The position numbers and the translations under genes are program-made. A DNA stretch of 64,000 nt from Aptenodytes patagonicus (lineage: Eukaryota; Chordata; Aves; Sphenisciformes; Spheniscidae): the NCBI RefSeq assembly GCF_965638725.1, contig NC_134982.1:4832126-4896125 (forward strand). The letters run 5' to 3'. Each line of letters opens with the position of its first letter. The first letter of the stretch is position 1. Below the pieces are notes generated by a model. The model had not been told where the DNA came from, did not search any database, and worked only from the letters and a program-made list of their open reading frames with translations. Of the stretch, positions 1-11,600 are shown in pieces.

Positions 1-115
1 GATGCCAGATAAACTGATTTTAAACAGCAACTCCGCATTTACTTAACATTTCCATTCTTGTACATGGTAATTATTATCGAGGCAAGCAGCACGGAAAGGT
101 TTTCAACAGGGGACC

Positions 116-733
116 TGTCGTGCTTTAACCCCAGCCAGCAACTGAGCACCACCCAGCCGCTTGCTCACCCTCCCCGCCCCCCTGGTGGGATGGGGGAGAG
201 AATCGGAAGAGCAAAATAAGAAAACCTATGGGCTGAGGTAAGAACAGTTTAATAATTGAAATAATAATAAATAATTAATAATAATAATAATGATGATGAT
301 GTAATGGAAAGTAAAACAACGAGAGAGAGAAAAACAAAAAACGCGGGGGGGTGGAGCAGGGGAGTGGGGAAGTGATGCACCCGCTCATCACCCACTGACC
401 GGCAGCCAGCCAGTCCCCGAGCAGCGATTGCTGCCCCCCGGCCAACTCCCCCCAGTTTCTGTACTGAGCATGACGTCCCATGGTATGGAATGTCCCTCTG
501 GCCAGTTTGGGTCAGCTGTCCTGGCTGTGCCCCCTCCCAGCTTCTTGTGCACCTCCTGCCCACTGGCAGGGCAGTATGAGAAGCCGAAATACCCATGACT
601 TTGCGTAAGCACTGCTCAGCAACAACTAAAACATTGGTGTGTTATCAACATTATCCTCATCCTAAATCCAAAACACAGCACTGTACCAGCTACTAGGAAG
701 AAAATTAACCCTATCCCAGCCGAAACGGGGACA
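116..733 (-). mobile_element. Solo LTR of an avian ERVL-like endogenous retrovirus
   Basis: This is a long terminal repeat in reverse orientation. It ends in the canonical TG...CA and is flanked by an identical 5-bp duplication GGACC at 111-115 and 734-738. It is the same family as the LTR at 56466-57013: shared blocks include the CCAGC(T/C)GAAAC end, the GACGTC-containing block, the ATTAAA region and the GC-rich terminal block. The 5-bp duplication fits ERVL-type integration. No internal retroviral sequence is present, so it is a solo LTR left by recombination. The TATA-like position reads TACAGAAA on the minus strand and appears mutated. It lies in the last ARK2N intron, in the same sense as the gene. 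Open frames across it are not genes. Confidence 0.85.
261..301. repeat. AT-rich trinucleotide tract inside the LTR
   Basis: An imperfect (ATA/ATT)n run followed by (TGA)n sits in the U3/R-U5 part of the solo LTR. The second LTR has a shorter (ATT)n tract at the equivalent place, so the tract belongs to the element and has expanded here. Confidence 0.8.
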
Positions 734-1315
734 GGACCTCAAGCAGAAGTGTTGTGTGTATGTAGTGCTAGACGGATTTACACAAACTAGTAGTGGAGGA
801 CAAGTCCACACTGCTTATCATTAGGACAAAGTTCCTCTAAGCCCTGGGTCTGCTGGATAAACAGCCAGGAGAGCTACTTCCTAAGGAATTAGTATCTTCC
901 AAAAGAGTTAGCCATGCAAGGACTTTCACTATTCTAAAAGTGAAGACTAAATCTCCCTTCCTTCAGCATCTTAAAATTTCCTTTTTTCACATCCAACAGC
1001 ACTGGATTGTGCCCACACTATCTGTACAGTTTCCTGCCTGGGAAACTGGGTCCTGTACACCTTCCTTCTGCCCTCCCTCAAGAAAGATGCAGTGAAGGGA
1101 CAACGAGGAACAGCTCTGTTCCTTGTCCCTCACACCCCTTTTCCACCTCCAAGCATCAAGCAGGCAGCAGACTAGTTTTAGAAAACCCTTGTCTGTATAC
1201 TGTTTTAACTTGCTTTTATTCCACCAAATTAACCCTCCATACTATATGAAAATGCCAGTCATCTTCAACTGCTTCATAATACCTTAAGCCAAGGAAAGAT
1301 CATAGACTAAAGACA

Positions 1316-1789
1316 GAATCATAGAATCATTGAGGTTGGAAGACCTCTAAGATCATCGAGTCCAACCGTTGACCCAACACCACCATGCCCACTAAACCAT
1401 GTCCCTAAGTGCCTCATCTACTCGTCTTTTAAATACCTCCAGGGATGGGGACTCCACCACTTCCCTGGGCAGCCTGTTCCAATGTTTAACCACTCTTTCA
1501 GTAAAGACATTTTTCCTCATGTCCAATCTAAACCTCCCCTGGCGCAACTTGAGGCCATTTCCTCTTGTCCTATCGCTTGTTACTTGGGAGAAGAGACCGA
1601 CCCCCACCTCGCTACAACCTCCTTTCAGGGAGTTGTAGAGAGCGATGAGGTCTCCCCTCAGCCTCCTTTTCTCCAGGCTAAACAACCCCAGTTCCCTCAG
1701 AAGACTTGTTCTCCAGACCCCTCACCAGCCTCGTTGCCCTTCTCTGGACACGCTCCAACACCTCAACGTCCTTCTTGTAGTGAGGGGCA
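1316..1789 (-). mobile_element. CR1 LINE, 5'-truncated 3' end
   Basis: This is a reverse-oriented CR1 retrotransposon. It begins on the plus strand with the typical octamer-like tail (AATCATAG followed by AATCAT). It continues with the conserved 3'UTR and the end of ORF2; the minus strand at 1392-1685 translates to the familiar reverse-transcriptase C-terminus, with [12 protein letters not shown] near the start and [13 protein letters not shown] later. The body is 5'-truncated near 1789, as usual for CR1. It lies in the last ARK2N intron, sense to the gene. The 97-codon frame is a CR1 remnant, not a host gene. Confidence 0.92.
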
Positions 1790-2484
1790 ACATCAAAAAA
1801 TGCCTATCAAGAATAACAGCTGAAGCACAGCTGGACAGCTTTCTATCTGAGCTTGAGAGAAACCTTTGGCTTCCTTACCCTCATCTACTTTGGGGGTTTG
1901 AACTCTGTTGTATCTTGAAATAAAACTAAGATTCATAAGGATCCAATTTTTAATATAAAGGGGCTATCTTATGACATTAGCCATTGAAAAGTTTATAGTA
2001 TTTATATTTATTTTATAGTATTTTTACTACTGATTAATTAAATAAACTGGAAGCTGATTAAATGCTTAAAGTAAGTGAACATTTTTGAAAGGGAACAAGA
2101 ACCCACACAAATATTTTTGTTTATGTATTTGCATATTCACACTACACCCTTAAAATCTGAATTCCTGATGTACGTAAATTTGGTATCTCTATATTTGGTA
2201 TTTTAATACTACATATGTTTAGCCTGTTAATGTTTGATATCGAATCACAAGCTTAATCTGAACACATATGAAGTTGATAATGTTCTAAAGAAAAACACAC
2301 TCTGACATCACCGTGACCAGCAGAATAGAAAAAACAAGTGCAACGCTTGCTACCTTTTGGGCATCAGTCATGGATGGATAACTACGGAAGTAGAAGTCGT
2401 CAATTTTTTTCTTTATTTATTTTAGCAATACAGATATTCTGATAAAATGAAAGAAATATTAGAGCTAAAAAAAGGAATCAATAC

Positions 2485-2611
2485 CTGGCATGTTCCTGAA
2501 CTCCAACAATCTCTACTTCGCTATCAGAAGAGGCGATATTAATTTCTTCATTGATTTGGGCATTACCAGAAGAGGTTTTGTCACTTGCAAGGAAGCCTGG
2601 ATCCAAATGAC
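2485..2611 (-). CDS. ARK2N: ARK2N coding exon 4 (127 bp)
   Basis: On the minus strand the acceptor is CTGTAG before GTCATTTGG, and the donor is GCCAG followed by GTATTG. The exon enters in phase 1 and leaves in phase 2, exactly as required to continue the preceding exon. It encodes [11 protein letters not shown]...[21 protein letters not shown], matching the human protein closely. A Ser/Asp-flanked VEIVGV is a candidate SUMO-interacting motif. Confidence 0.93.
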
Positions 2612-5600
2612 CTACAGATGGGGAAAATGCAAATACAGCCAATGTTTAACAGCTTACACAACTCCCAAATCAGCTGGAAAAGGAGTTTCCCAAGCTAAAA
2701 AAAAAAAAAAAAAGACTGAAACACTGAGATTGCAAAATCTTATTAGATCAAGTTATCCAACTTCCAGTTCATCACCTGGTACAGGATGACCACTGGACTT
2801 ATCCAGTCTCAACAGCTCTAGCGATGGTGTTATCACACAAGTGTGAGCAAAGCCCAACTATTGCATCAAGAACACTTGACGTAATTAGGCTTTCCAGCTG
2901 TTATTTTACAACAGTGCTAAGAGTTAGACTGTGCCCAAACCTCTTTGAAATAAAGAAACAAGACAATCTATTGTCAATAAATCAAATTCAATGATACTGT
3001 GGCAAGCAAAGCCTATAGCCTGGACAGAAACATCACACACACCCCAAAGAGAATGAAAATGCCTTTTTTTTTTTTTTTTAAAACCAACCAACCAAGGGAA
3101 ACAGGTCAATGAAAAAAACCCAACAAACCCATCAGTGTCCGGTCGTGCTGCTTCACGCTTCTGCTCGTAACATTATTACAAATACTTGAGAAAAAAAAAA
3201 AAATCTGTTTTTCATAAGTGCCATATACAGCAGTGTTGGTTTTTTATTACAGTTCCTCAATGCTATCCAGTTCATCAGTCTGTCAAACAACACGTCCTTT
3301 CTAAATACTCACGAGTATGGCAGGTTTTGTCTTTTCTGCCAAGTACTGCTAAGAAGGTTCTTCACCACAATTAGCGAAGCTGTGTTGTGACATATTAAAT
3401 AATACTTGCATGGAAAAGACAAGCCAGCCAAAATTATTTGTTTTACAGAAAATAAACACATTTTTTAAATCAATTAAAAAATAGGATTTCAATAAAAAGA
3501 AATAACTTCTACTTTTTTTTTTTTTAATTCAAAAAACAAAAAAAGATTACTTCTACTGTCTCTCTTTAGCAGTAACCTGGGGGATGCTGGGCAGCCCTGA
3601 AGCAGATGAATGAGACTACCTCCTTCTTGGAAACCACTCACTCAGCTGTATTACACAGGGGAAGAATCATTTATCGAGCAGGAAATTTGAGATTAGATGA
3701 ATATATTATGTATATCTAGTCTGACTGGACAGCCTCTTCAAAGATGAGAGGAGGAGGATGCAATAATGATGCACTGAATTTCAAAGGTGTGAGAATAGGC
3801 AGAACTGATTATACCCCCAGGTAGATCAAGAGGACACAGAGAGAAGAAATTAAACTTAAAACAAGTGCCAGGGAAACCTTCTAATGACTGCTTAAAGTAT
3901 TTGAAAAAGATGCAAGCAAATAGAGGGGCACAGGCCATACTGCACGTTCAGTTTTTGGAAAGCAATGACCCTTGGTGCAACATCCGATCAGGGTTAGGAA
4001 GGGAAGGAAACCTGTGTGCTGCCATGTACCCGAAGGAGGAGTTTCCACCTCACAAGACGAAAAAGATTTCTCAGCTGAACTTAAAACGAATTAATAGCCC
4101 AGGCAGACTTTTCCTAACGTTACAGTTCAGCTGAACATTTCTTGGCAAATATCACGGATGGCCAGAAAGTCCCCAAATGGGTCACAGATATTTCACAGAA
4201 TCATAGAATGGTTTGGGTTGAAGTTCCAGCCCCCCTGCCATGGGCAGGGACACCTTCCACTAGACCAGGTTGCTCAGAGCCCCGTCCAACCTGACCTGGA
4301 ATGTTTCCAGGGATGGGGCATCCACCCCCTCTCTGGGCAACCTGGGCCAGTGCTTCACCACCCTCAGCGTAAAACATTTCTTCTATCTAGTCTGAATCTA
4401 CGCTCTTTTAGTTTAAAACCGTTACCCCTTGTCCTATCGCTACAGGTCCTAGTAAAAAGTCTGTCTCTGTTTTTCTTATAAGCCCCCTTGAAGTATTGAA
4501 AGGCCGCAATAAGGTCTCCCCAGAGCCTTCTCTTCTCCAGGCTGAACAACCCCAACTCTCTCAGCCTGTCCTCATAGCAGAGGTGTTCCAGCCCCCTGAT
4601 CATTTTCATGACCCTCTTCTGGACCCGCTCCAACAGGTCCGTGTCTTTCTTATGCTGAGGGCTCCAGAGCTGGACGCAGTGCTCCAGGGGGGTCTCACCA
4701 GAGCAGAGCAGAGGGGCAGAATCCCCTCCCTCCACCTGCTGGCCACACTGCTTTGGATGCAGCCCAGGATACGATTGGCCTTCTGGGCTGCGAGCGCACG
4801 TGGCCGGCTCATGTCCAGCTTTTCATCCACCAGCATCCCCAAGTCCTTCTCGGCAGGGCTGCTCTCCATCCCTTCATCCCCCAATTTGTATTTGTGCTTG
4901 GGATTTCTTTAATAGAAGCGGCTGGGCACACTGTGAAACATGAAATGGAAGTGCTCAGAGGCTTTGATTCATGTGCTGGCAATGCAAACTGTGAGCTTTA
5001 AATGATCACCGCCCCAGTGATTCGCATCGCCCCGCTCCTGAACGTCACTGCTGCTACAGCACAGGCAGCAGAACAGCAACACAATCCTTGGTCACTGGTT
5101 CACGCAAACTGGTATGGGTATCAACCTGCCTTAATACGTTGTATTAATGCATTAATGATGTACCACCACTCTGCACCCTTTGCTAGACAGGGTAACGCCT
5201 GGCAGAGAGGCAAAGCAGACCACCTCTTAAATAGCCCCCAAATGAATCCCCAGAGGTATAAATGAGAGCCCCAAAAGAGCTTTCATGCATAGTTTTAAGT
5301 TCAGAGAACAAAAAGGTAATTAGCAGTAGAGAAACCATCATTAGCAGAGTAAATATTGCAACAGTAGCCGAGTGTAAATCAGAATTATAGCATACAGATA
5401 GATTTACAGCCTCTGGCTATACAAATTTCATGCCTAATAACATGCCTACGTTGTTAATTTCTTTGCACAAACATTAGGATGATGCCCAAAGGAGATATTT
5501 TGTTTGCCCTACAACATCAGGACTTGCAAAACAGCCCAAGGTATTTGTCCATGCACAAAGATGTGATAGTGTGTCCTAATAAGATTTTTCACTTAGATAA

Positions 5601-8600
5601 AGCTTATGTTGTTATTTTCCCATGGGAACACATCATTTATTGTCTGTTAAACTAGATACTGGTTGAAGATTAAATTTGGGAACAAGATGTAAGATTTGAA
5701 AATTCTGCTATCCAAATGTGCAATCCCAGACATGGTAAGAAAAGGCCAGTACTGACAAACGTGCAGTCAGAGGCGTATGGAGGCTACAGGGCTCTGGGGC
5801 AAGGTGTATGCAGGAAGAAAAAGAGATTCATCCTTTCAGACGTCGAAATGGCCATAGCACCAGGAGCAAATTTGTCTGGACACGTTCCCATAGGGTCAAG
5901 GATGAAGAAGTTTCTTGAAGTTTTCTAGTTTTCTCTTTCCTGGCAACCTCTTCCTTGCAAGTCCCCTTGGATACAGGTGGAGGAAGGAAGACAAATTTCT
6001 ACCTGCATCACAGCATTGTACTCGTAAGTGGAAAGTGGAAGAAAGCTTAGTAAGAAACATTACTTTTTATTTCCTTACACTCCTTTGAAGTACCAATCCA
6101 TTAGTGCTATATAATAAAGTTAATTTCAGCTGTTCTAATCGTTTAATAAACCACTTTATAAAGGAGAGGGCTTGTTAGGGGTCAAATAGCTAACTATCAG
6201 TCAGCTGCTATCCTGCAAACAATACCAGTGAGCTTGGAAAACACCGGCTAGCTTCAAAAAGGCTGGAACAACATCCAGCCACAGAGCACAGGGAAAATAA
6301 TGCAACAGAGATTCTCATATTCAAATAATGGACTTGTCCACTAGACAATAATGGAACACTTCTTTCAAAACCTGCCACATATTTCTACTTCTTTAAGCCT
6401 TATAGACATTGAAAAGTAGCTCAGAGCTACCAGGACACTTCCAGCGTAGGTGCCCTTTGGCAGGCTTACATTTGGAAGACACAGCATGAAACAAAAAAAA
6501 CCCTGCTCTGCTCCACCACTGCAGGCAAGACTCTCTTATGCAGCTAAAAATCTTAACACGGGTATTAAAAAAAAAATGAGTGGACAGGAAGGCAATACGT
6601 TGGCATACAAGGCTACGGGATGAGGTCGATAGGAAATATTCCGTTAGCTCTCTGCATCCAAAACACAGTAGCATTTCACATTGTTGCTGAACTCTTTTGT
6701 TAGTGAAGAGTTGCAAGCACTTGGTGAAGCTGAACAATTTTTATGAGCTACGTGAACGTCTCTGAACTCTTCCACAGTATTCCCGCTCTTGCTTTCTTGA
6801 AAGAAATTTCTTTGCTGTCTCTTGATGCTAAGCCCACTTACCAGCGCCTTTTCACCCTTCATCTTTATCTGATGCTGGTCTGCCCAATTTTCTAAGGTAT
6901 GTTAGAAATGCAGATGGAATATGGGAATAATTAATGCTTGTATTCTAAAGAAATGGAGAGACAAACAAAAAAAAAGACACACACAGACAACTACAATACT
7001 TAAAATGAGATTATAATTGGTTTACTAGGTGGTGGCATGGGTTGTCATAATCAACCATTCAGTAACAAGTTTAGCTCACTTTCATTTTAAAAAAACCACC
7101 ACCAAAACCCCAGACCTAAGTTCCAAGAAGTAATTCGAGGGAAAAGAAGGAGAAAAAAATAATTAAGAAAATTAGTGTCAAAAATACATTGCAGGAATCT
7201 TTGTCCATTTTTATCAGTTGTATTTTAGAATAAATGTCAGACTTTTTTAATAAGCACCTGTATTGTTTTACTGCAAAATCCACACGGGGAGCTTTTAAAG
7301 CTGCATAAACTACAAAAATACTGAAAGCAAGAAAGGGAGAGACACCAACTGAGATGCTGGAACAAACGTCAGAGGAAGAGAGTTTAAACAAACCTGTATC
7401 AGCACTCAGTTCATCTAGCAGCCCTCTGGTTCTCCAGGTAGATCCCGAGTCTTGATTTCCTAAAGAATTGTTGTGCTCTTGAACTACTGCAGCCGCCAAC
7501 AGATTGTCCACATTTACCACTTCTGGGTCTGAATTTGTGTCTGATATATCATAATGAGCTACAACTGGAGGTCCATCTGCAGAAAGAGAGAAAAGCAAAG
7601 CGTATTAGAAGTCAGCATACTGTGAAAGACACCTTTAAAAGTACAAATAATTTGTTGAAAGATTAATGCAATCTCCTACATGAAGCTCTTAAAGAACTAT
7701 AAATTATATGAATTATTAAACTTCAGTTAATGAACATAGTCTGAGATTACAGAGACATTTTAACCTTTGCATACACAGAAAACACAAATGTAAGAAAAAC
7801 ATGTTTATCAATGTATCAGTTATTTGTGTATTATCTTTTACATTAACACATAAACATCTCCATATCTGACGACGTTACATTTACAATCTTAAAAGGATAA
7901 AACCTTCAGTCCAAAATAAAAAATAAGTTACAGGACATTAAATTTGGCAAGACAAGATATTTATCTAGAGAATTTTACAAAACTCAAGTGACAGTTTACA
8001 TTACTTTAGGGTTGATTGAATAAAACTAACTTTTTGATATAACTGATCCAGTGACAATAAATTTAACATTAGGCAACTTTCCTTTCGTAACATTTACCTG
8101 TCAAGGACAGGGGAATTTTTCAAAATGGCAATGTTTTTTGGTGGTTTTTTTTTTTTAAGGTCAAGAATAACAAGAAACAAAACTGTAACGTGCAGTGATA
8201 AATATGCTTTTAATTCAATATGATTACCATATGCATTTTTGGCCACCAAAGTGAAGGGGGAAAGAGGGAGAGAAAATTGCTTATATGATTCTGAAACCTA
8301 TTCTTGAGGAATAACAAAAAGCTGGTTTTGGTCTATTTTGTTAGGACGGACTATTTTCTTTGTGAGGAATGAAAATCACTTACAATTGGAAAGCATGCTA
8401 GAAACAGAAGAGGCTCGGAAAAAAGTCGTATTCAAGACAATGATTAATGTGGAAGCAAAGAGAGAACGGATAAATATCGTCATTCTGAAAGGATGCGCAT
8501 TTTAACTCTGATGCCTCATCTCAGCTATAGCTTATCGACTCAGAGTGGATGAACGCGGTTGGAGTTCCCGCTCCCCAAACGGCAGAATCAAAACTTTCTT

Positions 8601-11600
8601 TGGGCTAAGACTTCATCCACAAAACCCCGAGTATGAAATAGAAAAACAGGCTGGGCCAAAGCTCCGCTGCTTTGCTACTGCAATGCTTTAACTCCAAGGA
8701 AGTTCTGGCAGTTGAGTGTCTGCAGGACTTTTTTGTTAAGGGTATGATACATAGAGGGTGTAGTTTGTGTGGGATAATATAAAATAATCATAAACCAATA
8801 ACGTGTTTAGGAAGATAGGACCTTCAGAATTACAAAATGGCTACAGAAATCTTTAAAAGTCACAAAGAATAAAATGGAAAGACTTTTCAGGAAAGATTGG
8901 TTTCTTTTAGGAGCGTTAAGTGCCTGTCGAAGACAGAAAGAACACGATGAACTAAAAGTTTCAAATTTCGTTCTCTGAAAATCTGTTTCTACTGAGGTTT
9001 TTAGGGAGGGATTTTTTGGTTTTGTGGTGGTTTTTTTTTTTGTAACTTGGTCCCTGAAACGTAATTCAACCCACTATTTTAAGAAACGCCTATTTTGTGA
9101 TTAGCAACACACTTCGTTAAAGAGCGACCATATTGCTTAAGTCGTACTAAAGATCAGTTTTGCAACAAGGTATGAAGAAATTCACAAAATATTTCCGATC
9201 AGATCTGCCTCCAAAACAACAATTTCATAAAACAATGTTATATTACAAACTTAAAACAGACCCGACAAAAATAAATGGGTAGTTAAATGTCAATGTATTA
9301 AAGACCAAACTGTTCGCAACATGAAATGCTGATGATTATGACTGGAAAAGAAGTCCCGATAATTAACTGAAAGGCAATCTTTGTCTTTTTAAAAGGCAAT
9401 TACAAACTAATGGAATACCAAGTTCAAAATTAAGCTGGCTGATGTTCAGTTAATTATTTGTGAAAGCCGATGATTAATAATTTAATCATGCAGAAGTTAC
9501 AACTGGACTGAATCATGAGAGGCATGTTTTCTTTCAGTCTTATCATCAGAGTTCAGCGTGAACATATATAATGTGATCTAGAAAAATAAACAGTCGAGTG
9601 CAGAAGATACGAGGGTCAAGTACAATATTGACTATTTGACCATTTTTTCAAGAGGTTATCTAAAATTTCAGGAGCTAGGTACTGTTTCTTCAGGTGTTGG
9701 TTTCTCTCGCTTCTTACTAAGATCTCCAAAAGCAGAAGCGAAATTTGATTTTCGATAATGTTGTCTACACAAGTAAAATTATATTTGGACAAAAGGCACC
9801 AATAGTCTCAAGTCAAAATTGTACCACTCCTACATGTATAATCATGCAAAAATGTATAATAAATGTATATACATGCAGAGTGATATTCTCATCACCTACC
9901 CATAGAAATAACTTGTGTGAAAGTCTTCATCAGTAGGAAATACAAGCATAAACTTGTTATCTGTAGCTCCACTCTTGTATCTTCCACACTTCCAAACAGC
10001 ACACCTTATAACTTAGCTTAAATTTAGTATACATCAAACAGACAAAAATATTTTCAATATAATTTACATACCGTAATTATATTTATCAGTGTAATAGCCA
10101 CCAATTTTTACAATCTGGAAAAAAACAAGCTGCCTGTTTACAAAGCAATCACAGCAGAGATCTATTTTTGCTTTTCTCAGCCTTGCCTTTCAGGATCAGA
10201 TTTGGAAGTGAAATGAAAGGCCCCTGACACCAGGGTTATCCATATCTATCACCAGTAAATGACCAACGAGGCCAAGATAATGGCGACACTGCTGCAACAA
10301 ATCCTAGGATTCCCAGCATGTATAAAAGAACAAATAAGCAATACATGCCTACGTGTGTTAAAAAACCAACAATAAATAAACCAGTATATAAGGTGTAGAC
10401 AACTACAACTAGATGAAAGTTGCAGCGAAGGCATATTAAAAAAAAATGCTCTAAAAATCCTTCATTCCCAAAAGCCTGTTTCCTTTTCAGTGCTACAAGG
10501 ACGGGACAGGAAGGGTTAAATTTGGAAGTAAATAATACTTCCCTAACCAACTACGTGATCATCCGATAATGTGATGCAAAGTGAACGTGTGGTACCAAGA
10601 AATAAGGACAACTGGCTTCAGCTAGGAAATAAGTGAAAAAATGCCTTCAGGTTGAAAAGGTGAAAGGATTAACTACAACCACAGTTGTAACTTATCATCT
10701 TGTCTTTACAATAGAGCCACTCCTCGTAATTACTGACTGTAACAGGATTTCAACAGCTAGAAAAACAGACACCAAAACAAACCATGCCAGAATCAAAATT
10801 TAATGTAGCACAATTAGGAGGTTCCCTGGTCAGTAATTTAAACAATCTATTTAAGAAAAATTGCATCTTTTGAGAAGCCAAGATAGCTGGAAGACTTATA
10901 TTTCCCTGGTGATAAGCTTTAATTCATTTCTAAAGCAATAAATGCTTGAAAAAGACAAGGCTGAAAGTTAATAAGTACCAGCAGCAAAATACAGCTGTTG
11001 ACATTTAACGTTAGCAGGGGGAGGGAAAGACTGCTTTTTTATTTTATTTTTTTTTAAAGAATTCAGAGGCAGAGGTCATCATGGGGACAAGCGTTTCCAA
11101 GTGTCCAATTCTCCCTTAATTTACACAGCTCATCAAAACTAATTCCGCTCAGGACAACCGAATCAGAAGCCACATGCACAAAAATTCAGGTCTACACATG
11201 TCAATTTTTATTTTAAGCTTGCAGCGTAGAAAATCCAGTAATTTCTTATCTGCTAGCCGCTCACATGCTTTTCACAGAGCCACATCTCAACATTCAGCGG
11301 TCTAAACCGTGCTGTAAGATCCACACTCCTACTATCCCTGAATTCATTATAATGGCAGCACAAGCAAGAAGGGGGAATCAACCGTAAAATTTCAGCTGTA
11401 GGTTAAAAGCAGCAATCCTGTAAGAAGCACCATACCTTTGCGCTGAAACGGCTGTGTATCAATGAGCAGCAGTACTTTAATACTAGATACAAAAGATACT
11501 AGCTAGCAGAACCTGAATTTCATCCTTTAAGTCACTGTTTCTCTTTAGCTTTCTTAAATTTAGGCATGTAGAGCCAAGCTCATCACCTAAACTCACTCCC

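Larger units (their letters stand above)
1..2484 (-). other. ARK2N: ARK2N last intron (partial), left edge
   Basis: This is the intron following the 127-bp coding exon; its donor, GTATTG on the minus strand, starts at 2484. Besides the solo LTR and the CR1 copy it is unremarkable AT-rich sequence. The terminal ARK2N coding exon of about 60 codons was looked for on the minus strand and not found, so it must lie left of the window. Confidence 0.75.

Noticed and set aside
249-612. Open frames of 115, 74 and 68 codons at the left edge
   Set aside because: They are inside the solo LTR and its microsatellite; LTR sequence is non-coding.
2354-2401. A 16-codon minus-strand stretch followed by a GTAGCAAG donor-like site, considered as the missing ARK2N exon
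   Set aside because: There is no acceptor AG with a pyrimidine tract in the right phase, and the peptide does not match the known ARK2N C-terminus.
6393-6862. Two overlapping minus-strand frames of 114 and 72 codons
   Set aside because: They overlap each other in different frames, contain a homopolymer-dependent Phe run, and have no similarity or splice logic.
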